64,000 nucleotides of DNA from Formicarius rufipectus (taxonomy: Eukaryota; Chordata; Aves; Passeriformes; Formicariidae), in contig VXAU01002072.1 in the NCBI GenBank assembly GCA_013399695.1, positions 310,001 through 374,000 of the forward strand, written 5' to 3'. Positions within the stretch are counted from its first letter, which is position 1. Each line of letters begins with the position of its first letter. Positions 35,001-50,100 of this stretch are shown piece after piece. The notes below the pieces were generated by a model. It saw only the letters and a program-made list of their open reading frames with translations, had not been told where the DNA came from and made no database searches. Position numbers and translations under genes: made by a program.

Positions 35001-38000
35001 ATATTCACTTTGTAAGCTTAATAATAGAACTTTTAAAAATTATCTGTTTCCACTATAATCACCTGATCTCTCCCACTCCTGTTGGATACATGGGATCAGT
35101 GCATCTGGTTTATGCCCACAGGCTGTAATCCAGAAGGAAGATCCTCCAATTCTGTTTTCCATACCACAAAGAGTAAAGAATCTTGAAGTTTAAAAAGAGT
35201 CTAAGGGCATTACTGATAAGAATACACAAACTTCCCAGAAAATCAAATACAGACCATATGGTATGTAGTAAAGCTATCCAAATAGATTTTGTATGAATGG
35301 AGCTACACTGTAAAAAATGAGTAAAAATAATTGGATGCAGAAAGCAAAGTGAAGGTGTTCAGAATGCTCCATGCATCTTAGCAAGAGAAGAAAATGCTAT
35401 GCAAATAAATGACAGCTACAGAAAGGTCCGTGTGTTAATTGAGGGCATTTCTTCTGCCTGTCAGTGACTGGCAGTAATGAAACCACTAGGAGAAAGAGAC
35501 AGATACTTCCAAAGGCAATAAAGAGATAAAGAGGTATATAATGGTCAAAATATCAAACAGGTCAGAAAAGATATGCTCAAGACACTACACATGATAAATG
35601 CCAGCATCCTGTTGACTTATCACTGCATCTAAAAGACACCTGGAGCTAAATTATTTGTGAGAACCCAACTTCAAGAGAATTAACTGGCAGACAACTGGAA
35701 TTAATTAATGCTCAACAATTCTATGCTAGAAAGGTTGGAAAGCACTAAAAATACCCAAGGAGACTGTTTCTTTACACATTGCGTCAATGAGATCTGGTCA
35801 GGTTGTGACAAATTTTCTATAAACATTCTGGTGAATGAACAACTCCTCCCAGCACCATCCAGTAGGTCCCCGGGCGGCTGAAATCTTGCCTTTAAAATGC
35901 CAGAACTATCAATGACAAAAATGGAGGGGGAAAAAAGCAAAAGGAAGTGCTGGTGTCAAGTACATTGTAATTGTTGGACCAGGGCAGGTAAGAAAACTTC
36001 AGATCCTTGACTTGACAATGTTCTCCAACATGGATTTCTGTTTGTTTTGGTGGGATTAGACTTAAACATCTTGTTATACTGAGTCCATTAGAGGAAAATA
36101 AGAGAAGACAGAAAATACAGTGAGCAAACTGCTACTGCTCTTGTCTAGGGAAGATGCATCCATTTCAGTGGGGAAAAATGTACATACATCCATGCTGGGA
36201 TGGGAAGGCAACAAGGAAGAAGGATGAAGCAACTAAAGACTTCCACCAGCATTATGGTGACATCTTTTATTTAATTTCCCTTCTCTATCCAACACACTGT
36301 CAGAGCCCAGATGAAAAAAAAGAAAGCCTGTGAAGGACCATATGGTGTGATCATGGGGAACGAACTCTGTCACGCTCTGAGGAGGGGGCTGAGCTGCTGA
36401 GATCATGTGGTGCAAACAGGAGCACACACACCTTGCTCAGGCAGTCCTCACACCAAGGTGAAACCCACTTATCCTACCTCACTCTGCCTTGCCAAGGAAA
36501 GCCACACTTGAGTTGTCTGTACTAGATGCTGCTGTCCCCAAGGAAGTAGCTCCCTCCTGGCTTCTGCTTTCCAGCCCAGGTGCTGCCCACTTATTCCACA
36601 TGTCCCTGCTTGTTTCCACTCAGCACAGCAGACCGGTGAAGTGATCTGTGTTTAAATTCCCTTGTCATCAACAAAACAAATAGCTATTTTTAATCTCCCA
36701 ATGTGTTCCAGGAGAGGGAGTCTGAGGTTTTTATGCAGTAATGGGCTGACAGGGCATGGGTTATTGGGCATCAACCTTTTTGCTTCTCAGACCTTTTCTC
36801 ACTCCCATAGTCCAGCTGCTCTGGCCAAACGTGACCTACTCTTCACAAGTCCCTCCAGGCTGCTCCCAGAAAATGAGATTCCAACCCAGCTCTGACCCCA
36901 GTCTGTCACCTATATCTGTGAGGATAAGAAATAATGGGTTTGTAAAAGGTGACTTTTCCATAAGTGCAAGTATGACCAGTGGTTTGGTACTACCCTTAAA
37001 GAAAAAGGAAGTAGAGAAAGGGAAAGAACTCTGGAGAGCAGGAGAAGGATGGATATTGGTTCATGCCTTGTGTTATGCCAAGCACATGAAAGCCCAGTGT
37101 GGTGAGGCTTTGTTCCCTGCATTGATCTCCTCCAGGGAGATGAGGAAGCTGTGTGTATGACCAAGTCCCCTTTGCTACTGAAATGCCACTCTCTGTCTTC
37201 AAGTGTTCTCATACTGAAAGAGAGAATTGAGTGCAGAGGTTTCACAAACAAATTTCCCTTACCTCCATCTACATATCCTCCCCCTTCTAGTTCTTATCTC
37301 AGTAATTAAATATGCAGCTGAGGAAAGTGATTTGGAAAACAGATGGCATGCAAGATGCTATAGAAAATAGAGGTGCATTTTAAATCTTACAGTAGAGACA
37401 CAAATTTGGATGGTATATGGGTCTTGAAGTAATTTAATTTCAAAGGCTGCTTGTGCAATGACCTTTAACAAGAAGGAATGAATGGTCCTCCAGCCTCCAA
37501 CATGATACTCACAATTAAGAATGCTGTGGCTGGTCTAATTTGCCACAGAAGTTGGTGTAAACTAAATCAGGTCCTTGGTAACTGTCAGCGGTAGGAAATA
37601 TGGGATCTGGACAAGATGAAACCCTGGAGCAAGCAGCTTAGCCTAGCATTAGTCTGAAATGCAAGGGGGAGAGACACCAAAAAGAACAGATCATTAATCT
37701 TGGTTAGGGTCTAAGCCCATTCTCCTGCTGTCTTCCCTACATTTAAGACCACACTATGAGCTCGATGGGGCAGGGCTGGGTGAGGCTAAGATGCCACAGC
37801 ATGGCAGCATGAATGCCACGTCCTCAGGCGTGCTGGAGGAGCACTGTATGTGGGAGCCCACTGCTGCCTCCCAGCTGCTGCACATCCAGTAGTAAAGGGG
37901 AAGGGGAGCTCTTTCACCAACATAACCAAGGAAAGGTGTTTGTCAATGACATTTGCCTCTGGATCAGCATTGACAATGTCCTCACTCTAAACCTAGGTGG

Positions 38001-41000
38001 TAAAAGAGATTGCACTAGATTGTGTTGGATGGGGCTGCTGCCTCTTTCCAGGAAAATGGCATGGCCATCAAATCCCAGCCTCTGAAATACTGGAGGTCTT
38101 CTTGTAATTAAAGCCATCCCAAGAGGAGCTAGGGAAGCCCCACAGCTGGCAGCTGTTTGCATCACTTGAGCATATTTCCACATAAAGCTGAAGGTAATTC
38201 TCAATCAGACTAATACATGAGCATAAAGGGTTTAAACCATGCCGATAAATACTGGCAGATGTTTCAGGATGGAGTAACATGCTAAAGTACGAGTTATGCA
38301 GTGCCTGCAGTTCAAAGAAAATTAGTTCAAAACTGCACTGCAAGGGCATTGATCAGAAAAACAGTAAGGGGTAAAGCCACAGGGTAAGGGAGAACAGGGG
38401 AAGAAAAACTGTCTCTTTTCCCTCAGATGCACAAGAACCATCCCCAGATAGCATGGAGAACCACATCTTAATCGTTTTAACTAGCAATCCAGAGTTTACA
38501 CTGGAAGCAGAAGCAAGCCCTGCCACTCAGTCTCACACACAGCCCAGCCTGCAGAGCTGGTTTCCTCAGAGTATTTAGCATTTAATGGGACTGCTGATGT
38601 AGAGAAACACTGAATCTCACCACAAAACCTGCATCTTCCCGTGGATGTTTCCAGCAAAGGAAGAGAACTCGGCTAGTTGCTCAGATAGGGATCCCTGGAT
38701 TTCATATGTAGCTCTGTTTCACTGTCCAACCTTTCACATTCATCTTACCTCTGCAGGCAGCAGTTCAGCTTCCTATAAAAGCAATTCTTGCTTCTTACAG
38801 ATGTGGGAGACCTAACTCCAATTAACAACTCTGCTCCCAGCCCTCTTCTTCCTTATCCAAGGATGAAACAGTTTTTAATATGACACCTTTGACAGAAATT
38901 TACTCCTTAGAAAGGGGAAGCAAACCCTTCATTGCCAACAAGGCTGCAGCACTTATGTGTATTTTTTTCCTCAGATTTTGTGGGGTATAATAGGAAGTGT
39001 TTAAATTGAGTGAGACAAATTATCAGAATGCTTTTAAGCTACATAATGAGTATTGCTAATAGCAATGCTTGACCTGGCAGCAGTCTTCAAGGTTATTTAG
39101 CAAAACACAATATACATCAAACAAAATAAAAAGCTAATTTTAGTATGTCTTTGCAAAATAAATATAAAATTCATCAATTTGGCTTTTTACTTTTATTTTG
39201 CCATTTTGGCTATCAATAAAAGCAACCTTGAAAATGCAACACAAGAGTCAGAGAGGAGTGACAGAAGAACAATAAAATGAGTAGGAATGCAAGTCAGTAC
39301 AGAATGTCTTTGATCATTGCAAAGCTAATTATTGATAAACAGAGCTCCGTATGCATGAATACAGAATATTGATGAGTTTGGTAAACCTTTACCACACAGT
39401 ACATATGTATTTGTGTGCCTAGAGAGAGGGTGCTTAGGAAGGAAGCTACAGAGGGAAATCAAAGTGTATGTGTCACTCCAGTAACAGGATGGAAAGAGGA
39501 AGAACTTCCCATCCATCTTACTTTGAGGCAGAGTTAATGCCACAATGAGCTTCCACTATGCAGCCATACATTAGTTGTCCTATTACTACAAAATGAGCTG
39601 CAAATCTGTAGAGGTATTATAAACAGAAAGAAAGAATTCACACGAGGTGTCAAGGTAGGCCAAAACATAATTTAAACAGTAGGCCATTAAAAACTGTTTT
39701 GAAATAAGCAGTTTTGCCAAAACCCCCTTTAATTTTGCTCACTTGGCCCAGCAAGAACTCTGTGGGCACACATGAATGTCCTGTCAGTGAAGAAGACAGG
39801 TTACTATCAAGTAACTTGCAGGCATGAATGTATGTTTTATGCCTGACATAACTCTGGAGGAAAACCCCATGTAATCCCAAATCTACTGGCACTGACACCA
39901 GGGAATAGTGAGACGTTCAGCCCCAGCTATGTCCTGCTTGCTACAGCCCATTGCACAAACTTCATTCCTCTGGGAAGAGTTTAGGCAGAGGTTCTGTGGC
40001 CATGCAGCAGAAATGTATTTGCTTTTTGGAAAGTAAAATCAGTGTGGTGGTTCAGATGCTGCAATGCCAGAGCCTGAAGCTGCCAGAAAAACGTTGCTAC
40101 GCTGCTTTCCGTGGACCCAGACAGGATGGGGTTATTACCACTGGGCTCTGTCTTCTTCATCTTCTTCTTCAAGCATCAGAAACTGCCCAAATTGCTGAAA
40201 AAAAATCCTATGCAAGTGTTCTTAACTTCCAAGAAATCTGAGCAAAAAAAGAATGGGAAATACTTTGCTCTCAGCAAAATACGTGAAAAAAACCCAGGTT
40301 GAAACAGGTTAAAAAAACACTGCCCCTATACTTCCCCAAGAAGCCACCTACTGACAGCTACTGGAACAAAAGGTTACAGTTTCAGCCCAAGACATCAGCT
40401 AAATGCCATCAAAACCCAGAGTTAGCCAGCAGCAATTGTACCAGTGTGTTTTTTAGCAGCTATCTGAAGGCTTTACAGTCATATTTTTGCTTGCTGAGAT
40501 TTTCCTTCCCCTCAAAATTGTATTTGATCTGTCCCTCTTATTTATTACCTTATGTTTTCCAGGAATAGACAAGACATTTTATTCTTCTGCTAGTATTCTT
40601 AGTTCCTTATATTTGTTGTTGAGTCACCTGCCCTTCAGACTGGAGCTCATAGACCTCCTGATCGGCTATATTTTAAAAAAAAGAAAATCAGTTAATTTGC
40701 CCTTTACCTTGCCATTTCATATCATGAATAAGGTTATCAAACACCTCATCCCACACCTGTCTTGGTATCAACACTTTGTGTTGACAATTCTGCAGCCCGT
40801 TTTCAATCTCCTCTTGATTGTTGCCAGCCTGATTTAAATCAATTTTTTCCATAAGATCTTGAGACATTATTTAAAATGCTCCCTGTGGTGTATAGCTTCC
40901 CGTATATGACTCAATTAGCCTCCAGTTTGGCTGCAAAAAAAGCAGCAAAATTCACAGAACACTAACTCCATATTTCCTTCTTTTTTTCTTTCCTTTGGTA

Positions 41001-44000
41001 TCAGACCCATTTTTCATGATTTTTCAGGAAAAAAAAATAGTAGGGATCTAGGATACCTGCTGTTTAGATGTACTGACTGTTGAATATTCAGTCCTTCCAA
41101 ATTAGTCTCCTCCTGCCTAAGAACAGATTTCTTGAAAATTTCACAGTTCATTTTTTAATAATTTCAAACACTATTCTTCAGAGAAGGAGTGCAGGAAGGG
41201 ATAGCTCAGCCCTTTGAATTCCACCAAAGACGTTACTCTTTGCCAAGCCCATGCCCCCTCCATGCTTTGTGCTTGCCTTAGGCAAGAGGTCTCTCCCTGA
41301 TGACTCTCAGTCATGCTCCTGTCCTGTAGCCCCACACCCAGGCATCATTCCTGATGTCCAGACCCCTGGAAAATGCGAAATATTACCCCCTAAAGGTGCT
41401 GCTGCCTCCAAACTCAATGGGCACAGCAGTGGAGAGTGAGTGGCTGCTCTGTCCCCTCTCCTGTGGGATAAACTGGCTTACTGCAAGAGAGGAGAGAGGC
41501 CAGGGGAGAGCTGCTCTCCTGTCAAGTGGAGAAGGACTGAGGCTCTGCTGAAAATAGCTGATCTGGTTGCAGACCTGCAAGCCTTTGGAATAGAGGTCTG
41601 TGCTTCTTGCACTGAAATGCACTGAAATTGCATTCTTGGATGGAAACACATTGAACTGAAATGCAGCCATGCGCACATAATGAAACGACACAGACTTCAA
41701 TATTGGCACATGCTCTGATAGGCATGACCAGAAATTCCTCTTCATCTGAAGTCTGAATTGGCCCTAATCCTACAGTGAGGGAGTGGAAATGACCTGAAAG
41801 TTGTCTCTACGGGGCTTTTGAAACAAAATATTAGCTGCTCACATCTCCTTTTTAATTGATCCTGCTGTACATGGTCCAAATAGTTGCAGTATTTTGTCCA
41901 GAAATCCTCAGTTGCTGAACAAGCAATTCTATGAAACAGCTTACTGGTTTATTTTTTCCAACAGTTTTTAGTGAATGGCAATTGGCATGCAAATAAAAGT
42001 AGAGATAAACCTTATGCTAGCTGAAAACTTATGAAAAAGTTATGTTATGAAAAGTAACGTTTGATACTCCATTAGCTCATTAAATTAAATTACAGAGAGA
42101 TCGCGTTTTTCTTTTCTTTTTTTTTTTTTTTAATGCAATACCAAAAGTGCTGAAATTCTGAAAGAGTTATTTCTGATAGATTGCTCTGTGTGCTGTTTGG
42201 AGAGTGTGTATTGTAGGTGTGTACGTAATTTTACAGTTATGCCCACATATTTTATGACTATTTACATCCAAATTGCAGCTATATAATGCAATGGGCCGGT
42301 CTTTATATATATTATATATATATGTAGTATCTCCAGTCATATATCCAATGTATGCAAAGGAATTCTTTGCTTTATGAAACTTCAAACTATTAAACCACTC
42401 AAGAGCTGTGAATTACACACAGTGCAAGCAATGGCAGCACTCACACTAGCACATCAGACCAGAACAAAAGTTGCACAGCCTCTCAAATATCAAACTTTGG
42501 GGTTGATTAACTCTGTGGGTCTGTGACCTGACAAGGCGGTATGATTAATTGCACACATATTCCCTCAGAGGTTTTCCTGCTCATGCTCTCTGCAGCAAAG
42601 ATTGTTAGCTTGACAAATCAGCACAGCAGCCTCTTACTATTCCAGAAAGGGAAGGAGTTGATTCCTGATTGAGAGTTAATGGAGGAATAGCAGCTGTTCC
42701 ATGCTGAGGGGAAAAAAAAACTAAACCAAGCAGCCCTTGATTCTCAGAGAATCCACATACAGAAATAAGTTGATTTTTCAATAACTCTGACTGTAAGATT
42801 TCTGGCAGGGATTGAAAGACTGTATTTCTGTGATACAATTAGAAATTCAGCTGTGCTTTCTTTCATCTGATTCTCCAAACATGAGCCATGGCCTGAGTGT
42901 TTTTCTTTTCTTATTAATCACTGTTCTGTGTATCTCCTCTTCCACATGTTTGTTCTTGGCTTTAAGATACTTTGGCCATTTAGGCTGAAGTTTGCAGGAA
43001 ACCCAATTTGGCAGGTAGTTCCCATATTTGCAGTGCTGAGCAAAGAGGCTTGCACAGCACATTCCTTCTGTTCACTGGCAATCCACACTGTCCCACTGTC
43101 AGACCACACTGTCAATTTTAAATAGTTTTAACCTTTCAAGTAAGGCCCAAACTCTGAGCAAACTGCATTAGACACTTCAAGAATAGAAGCCCTACAACCT
43201 TATCTGTTAAAGGGTTTGAAACGTTGAGCAGTGCTTCCCCTTTCACGTTTCCCAGCTTGACTCTGACAGGATAACACATGCTTGACAAATCCTTTCACTT
43301 AGCTTGTGCAACGAGCTCAGAAGCATGACAGCCCTCTGCAGACATACCTGCTGCTGTGGGCAAGACACTGCAGCCCTGGCTGAGGAATGAGGGCTCCCAA
43401 AAGCAAACTGCAGCCAAGGAAACTCCACGGACAGCATCAGCAGGGCTGGGTTAGGCAAGGAAAGGCTGAGCCTGGGCAGCAGATCCATGGAGAGCTCTGC
43501 TCTCTCGTGCCTCGTAGTCATCTTTGCTCTGTTCTGGTACAAATCCCTCAAAACACACCTGGAAGCACAAGTCTAGAAACTGAGACCTGGGCTACCTCTT
43601 CACTGCACTTTCCAACTTTCACCCCGTGACACCTACTGAAGAACTCAGGGGATAACAGTCCTTCAAATACAGCAGTCTGTGCTGGACCTTTGTCACAGGG
43701 TTATGGTTACAGCAGAAATTATGGGTAATGATCTTTTAACATGACTCTGGGTTGTCCCGTGACTACAGTCATCTGCTCCGAGCATTGAATTAAGGTCTTC
43801 ATTCAGTAGCAAAATTTTCTAATATGGTGTTAAATTTTATCGGTTGCTGACAACAAAGAAACACACACAGTAGGAAAAGTTTTTAAAAAAATGCTCCTAT
43901 TACTTCAACATTTAAAAGGAACCTAAGAAGTTAACAGAGAAAGATACTGTATAAACAAATTGATGTAATTGCACTACATGAAAGAGAAGACAGGTCTTGC

Positions 44001-46570
44001 TGAAGCAGAGCAGTAGACAGCATGACAGAAGAAAATTTCTCAAAGCAGTGGCATATAAACACTGAATAAAATGCAACAGTCAACTCTGCAGAGGGCTCTG
44101 GGAAAAGCAGCTGCTCTGGCTGCAAATACATTTCAGAGAATACACCAAAAAAATGGAAATCCGCAAAGCCAAGGAGGAAATCAGTGAATAATCTGCCAGA
44201 AGGAAATCCCCAGCTTCCACAACCAAGTACAGGGATTACAAAGATATTTCTAAATGAATGAGGGCCGGGCTGGGACAGAAAAGTGAATTTCACAATTTGT
44301 TTTTCCCCCTTAGCATCACACACTGCCAAGCCAGGCATATACTCACTGCCTGTCCTTGCCAATCAGATGTTTAACTTGGGATATTAATCCCTCTGCAAAA
44401 TCATTTAATGTCATCTTTGCCACCATTACTTTCTTCCAGAGGCCTTTACAAATTGCATTTCCCACAGATTTAAATATATGATTGCCAATCAAGTGAGCTG
44501 CATCAGCCCAATTTGCTTCTTGCTTTTTGCTCAGGGACCCAGCTGTACAATTCAGTCACAAAAGCTTCTGGAGCAAAGCTAGAGCGGATTTTGTTAATCT
44601 GGATTTGCAAGCCCCAAGCTAGAGGCTTAAAATTTCATGATGAATCTGTGTCACTGTATTTTCTTCTCCCTTGGCGAAACAAAGGATGGATGTATGCAGA
44701 AAATCAGGGTTATTCCTTTCAACTGTAAGAAGCTACCAAGGGAAATAGAAAAGAAGAATTTGTCATCACCTTAGCCAGGTAGCCAAACCCCCACACGCAG
44801 TGGCAGCTTTCTGTGATTTGCATAGTACAAAACCGTAATATACAGTAACCAACTCCCAGAATCAGACACATGATGCAATGTTTCTGTGGGTTGCTGAGGC
44901 AAGAGAATCGCAGAGGATGCCAGCAAGGCCACAGCAGTGAGACACACATGAAATGAAACACAGTGCCCTTTGCAGAACAACCCTTTCAGAAGTTGGCAGG
45001 TTTTCCTCTGACAGGCTGAGATCTCGCAGCTTCACCCAGTATATCCAGCACTATTCTTTGCAGCAGGCTGAGTCGGAGGGTACCTGTGTGAGCCTGATGA
45101 CAGGCATCTCCAAAGAGGTGCTGTTTAACACAGAGAACTGGAAATTCTTCTCACAAGAAGTATTTTTCATCCATGGCACTGGAGGTGCTTAAACATGTGC
45201 AACCAACACCGAGTGGATCTTCCACATAGAGTAACATGCCAAGAAGCATCAAGTTTCTACCTCCAGAAAGCGTATTTCCTTAACTCCTCTGAGGGAACAG
45301 CTATCCCAGTGTGAACCAGGACAAGAGGACTCTCCAAGTCATATAACAAGTAAGAAGGAGAGTAAGGAATGACCTTCAGTCACCCTGCTGCCCCTGCCAT
45401 ACATCACCTTCATCTATGGGCACCACAACATGTACAAAAAACCTCATGGACATCAATTCTGAAACACTCGACGCAATTAATCTGAAAAAGACACTGAGCG
45501 ATACAAGCAGGTTCGTCATTGTGCCCTGTGCCAACTAAGCTTTCAGGCTTTCAAGTCTAGCACTTCTGTCATCCTCAGGAAATATTTCTGCTAAGTGTCA
45601 AAATCACAATGAAACACAAGGTATTAAAACATAATACTATCAGAGATTAGTACAATGCACAGTACATTTAGAATTGCAGAATTGTTAATGTAGATTAAAA
45701 CGCTTTGCCAGTAATCACCCATTTTCCTCACTTGGCCACATGGCTTTTCTTCTTTGTTGTGCTTCAGCCTTGCAAAGCTGCACTGCTGGTCTCAGAGAGG
45801 TCTGGCCCTCTGGGGCCAGGGACAAGCGCCATGAAGCTACTCTGGCCCCAGCCCCTGACTATGGCATGAAAACATGCGCCCAGGGAAACTGCCAGAAATT
45901 TGGAAACCTCTGCAATGAGCAAGTGGACTAGAGCTGGTACTCCCATCATACACAGTGAGGAGAGGCAGCAAGCAGAGAAAGCGGACTCAGCGAGATTCCG
46001 TGCTCATATTGCCTTGCATCTTCTGGAGCATCCACTCAGCGGGAGCCTTGATGGAGCTGGTATGACAGAGATGAGTTCAGCAGCAAACACCCACAGCCCT
46101 GCAAGGAGCTGATGTCTTCACTGGCCATTCCTGGGTGTGGTGATATGGGTCACATCGTGACTCAGAGCCACTCCACAGCAAGCGCTCAGGCACTCCATTA
46201 TCTGGGGAAAATGCTAATAAAACACATTCATGTAAAAACCCTGCTCCTTACAGCCTGAGAGTGTTCACGAAGAGCATGTCTGAGAGGGAACAAGAACAAC
46301 CGCAAGGACTGAATACCACCGAGGCAATAAAATTAGATCCAGTATTTAATAATTTTTCCAATAATTGTTTCATTTTTTTGCTAAGTATTTTTGAGAGATT
46401 TCTACATTTCGCCACAATGAACAGGTGATCATAAAAGATTTCATCTAGACAAAAGTTTGAATTTTAAGATTCAGTTCTACACAGTGGAAAAAAATGCCAA
46501 ATAGCACAGTGTCATGTTTACCTTTAAGCTTCTTAAAAAAAAAATCCAAAGGTTAAAAAGCAAAATAATG
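32071..46570. other. Intergenic region between PTPRB and KCNMB4
   Basis: About 14.5 kb in which I find no convincing exon, RNA gene or recognisable mobile element on either strand. Open frames are short and show no domain I recognise. A block at about 33,370-34,500 looks richer in G+C. Low-complexity stretches include a T run at about 42,114-42,132 and TA-rich sequence at about 42,303-42,324. Several AT-rich segments lie near 39,000-39,200 and 46,500-46,640. Degraded repeats or enhancers could be present and would not be recognisable by eye. Confidence 0.6.
42303..42324. repeat. TA-rich simple repeat
   Basis: Interrupted run of TATATA units in intergenic DNA, about 20 bases. Confidence 0.8.
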
Positions 46571-46574
46571 AAAT

Positions 46575-46580
46575 TTTATT
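46575..46580 (-). promoter_or_regulatory. KCNMB4: Candidate KCNMB4 poly(A) signal
   Basis: TTTATT on the plus strand is AATAAA on the minus strand, about 415 bases after the KCNMB4 stop codon. It is the first AATAAA I see downstream of the coding end, in AT-rich DNA. The true 3' UTR may be longer. Confidence 0.35.
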
Positions 46581-46995
46581 ATTTTGGAAATATGGTCTAT
46601 CTAAAGTAAATATTTTAAATATTTAATATTAGACATTAGCAAAGATCACTTTGTGGAGATGAAATGAGCATCATCAGGGAGTTTCATAAACTGTCTCAAT
46701 TCCACTAGGACCTGGGCAGCTGCTGTTCAGCACTAACAGCACACAGCATATTTGGTAAAGTGTGGATTATTTTTTTTTTGGTTGAATAGACTTATTTACT
46801 GTCACAGCAGAAGAAACAATTAGCTGACATTTCATGGGGCAGTGTCCTAAGAAAAATCCTGAGGCAAGAGCAATTCCACCATCAGTTCAGACCCTGGAAG
46901 GAGATGAAATGTACCCTGCAGACCTGCAGGTGTGTCAAGCTTCCCCACTTGAGACTTTCTTGCAGGTTTTTCTTTTCCATCAGCAGCCTGGCCAC

Positions 46996-47164
46996 TCACA
47001 AATGCTTCTTCTTTTTTATTGCCTCTGCCTTGACAGCCAAGCTCTTGGCACAGATGGTCAGGACCACAATAAGGACTCCAACCAGGAATGTCACCACAGG
47101 CCAGAGGAAGCAGTGCAAGAGGACAGTCTCATCATGGGTGCGCTTCAGCATCACATCATCTGGC
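46996..47164 (-). CDS. KCNMB4: KCNMB4 exon 3: second transmembrane span and C terminus
   Basis: Minus-strand exon of 169 bases: one base completing an arginine codon, 55 codons and TGA (46996-46998). The acceptor is CTTCACAG at 47165-47172. It encodes PDDVMLKRTHDETVLLHCFL, WPVVTFLVGVLIVVLTIC and AKSLAVKAEAIKKKKHL. The middle block is the second membrane span. The lysine-rich end is the cytoplasmic tail; human ends MKKRKFS as I recall. Confidence 0.96.
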
Positions 47165-50100
47165 CTGTGAAGAGGAGGAATACAAAATGAAGAAAATGCA
47201 CATCAGCTCAGCATCAATTCATCGTAAGTGGAAATCATTTATCATGGAGAGAATAAAGGTGTTTTATTTGCCACAGTGTTAGAAAATCATTAATTGGACC
47301 ATTTCATTCACTGCTTTCATTTGCCCATTTTTCACCAGCACTCATGGAGGGTTATAAGTGCTTTCCACATGCAGTGTTTACAGGCTAACAAGTTCAAGGT
47401 CTTCCCAGGTCTGTGGTCATCACGAACAGCTGTGAGAGATACACTATCATACTGTGGATTGAAAAACCACTCTATCAAAAATGTAGTATGAGGCAACATT
47501 TATACAGGACTTCTTCAAATGTCATCAGGCCCTGTGCAATGGGTTAGAGTGTAACTAAAGCTTCCCTTTTAGCTTGGAGTACTGATGTGTTCGTGGAGGC
47601 TCCCAATGAGGTCAGCCCTGGCTGTGGTTTGGGTCTGGGTGCAGAGCTGGTCCCTGTCCTCAGCCCAGGCTAGCCCAGCTGCACTGGCAGACAGGAGTCT
47701 GTACAGAATCTATCCCCAAGAGGACTACAGCCTGCCTCACGATGGACAAGGCTCCCAACTTAGCTCCTTCCCAGCAGCAGCTATTTCAGCACTAGGCTGG
47801 GATTTGGTGCTGCAAACTGCAGTGTCAGAGTAGGCTCCTACAGGAACACATTGGGGAGCCTCCCCCAAAGGTCTGAACCTCCCTGCCACCACCAACAGCA
47901 TCAAACACACATTCAAAGTCGGGTCTGTGACAGGTTTATGCATTTCCAAGGGAAATGGAGGGAAGAGAAGAATAGCAAGGAGGAATCATCTCAAGACACT
48001 TGGAAATTCAGCCATGCCATGTGTCTGAAAGATCAGTTGTCCATCTGCCTCTTCCAAGTCTGGGAAGTCAGTTGGGAAATCCAATGGCAGGTTTTCCTCA
48101 GCTCTGGTTCTTTCTACTCTCACTGCAGTTTAATAGTTATTAAATCAGTCTCATGGCATTTGCTCTTTGCTGCTGCTTTCCCATCTACAGCCAAAGACAT
48201 ACAGTCTCTGGAAAAATACCTACAAAGGAAAGAAACAGAACTTTCTCTAATTAAGAAAATACCTATAGTCTTGACTCATGTTGGTCCTCATTTAAATTCA
48301 AGACTCACATCACATGTTGCTTTATCAGTGGTATCTGACAGTCCTTGGAGCAACAAACCTCACAGCCTAAAATCCTGGCAACCCAGGTTCATCCAGCCAG
48401 GTCCTGGGAGTTAAGCTCTTCTAACACACTGGCACATGGGAACAGATACTTGCTCAATGACTGTGCTGTCTCTCCCACAATAGCTTCATCCTGATCAGAA
48501 AGCACTAAGAAAACATTCTTTGCAGGGGAAACAAGAAGAAACTCTTATTCTTTCACTGAGAACTTGATTTATGGAGATGTTTGCAAATCTACAGAGTTTA
48601 ATTCATCCTTAAGGAGCTAATGGAGCTAGACTGCCAAGATACACCTAATCCCAGATTTAATTGCACCTGCATTTGCATTTGGGGGTCTCTAATCCAAAAC
48701 TGCTGTGTGGAGGATCCTCTTCATTGTGCCAGCCTGCCAGTCCCCAAGGCTGACACCATGCACCTCTCTTTGTTTATGTAGAAAGGAGCAGAATAAGGCT
48801 CTGATTATGAGCAGCTCAGATATATGAAATTTGAAATTCAGCAACATAAAAAATGATCAAAAGAACTCCAGGTGTATTCAGTAGTGGAACATGTAAAGTC
48901 TGCTTAACCAAAATCATATATATAAGCAGGCACAGGTGGAGACTGTAAATTGAATAAAATAGTATTAACTGTGTAGGTGTAGACTCACCAGCCTAAGCTT
49001 TATGAATGACAGTATCTGAACAGAAAAATCCTTTCACAGGATATATAATACTGCTTCCCTCCTATTTATTATATCATCATCTGTGAATAACAGAGCCGTA
49101 AGCAAGGAGGCCGTAAGTAGGCAGCACTCAAACTTCACAGCTCTCAGCTTATGAGTGGCATTGAATTTTAAGTATTTTTAACAGGAGATAGTAATCAAAC
49201 TGTTCAAAAATAAGGGACAAGCAAAGAAAAAAAAAATTGGATTCAGTTAAAGGGAAGAAAGTGTGATTGGGGAAAGCAAGATATCCTTTTGACTGAATTT
49301 GAAATGTTTTCAAAAACATATCTATAAAAGCTAGCAGTGACGGATGCTAAACACTCGTTATACATGACTGTAACTTAGTAATTTAAAAGAGTATCCCTTT
49401 TGGAAAACAGTCAAAGACAGGGGCCTTTAATTAAGCCTTGAGATGAGGTTCGGGTTCAGATGGGTATTATTGCTGTTCTTAGCTTCACCAAGAGTCCCTG
49501 TGCAATTCTTACATGGCAGAAGGTGTGCAGTGACTCACTGTCAACTGCGCACAGCATCTCTTCAGCCAATGCATCAAGACATTATTTGGTCCTCCAAAAA
49601 TACTTCATTGAATGACTACTGGCATCACATTTAAGACAGTAAATGCCCTTCTTTAGTCAAAAGGAGGGGTTAGCACTTCTGGATGATGACCTGACACATG
49701 GAAGAACTCAGAGACTCTCTGGGATATAGCCTCTCAGTATTGACTCTTAGCATAAAAAAATGGTAGGACAAATTTGGACCAATTCCCATTGATTTGGGAA
49801 TTTGGACAGGTCGCAGTTGACTGGAAGCTGGCTAGCATTCACCCAGTTTTCAAAAGGGCAAGAAGGATCACCCTTGAAAAAACAGACCTGTCAGCCACAC
49901 TTCAGCAATTGGCAAAATTATGGCGATTATTCTGGGAGGTGTTGAAAAGCACCTGAAAGACAACACAGTCATTGGTCACAGCCAGCACAGCTTCATGAGG
50001 GGCAACTCATGCTTAGCAAACTTAGTTTCCTTTTATGACAAAGCAACGCAGCTATCTGATCAAAGGAAGCCAGTTGATGCAGTAAAGCTTTCGATACTGC

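Noticed and set aside
47851..48414. Open frame of 187 codons on the plus strand in KCNMB4 intron 2
   Set aside because: No recognisable domain, low-information composition, no splice or promoter context. A chance open frame is the simplest reading.
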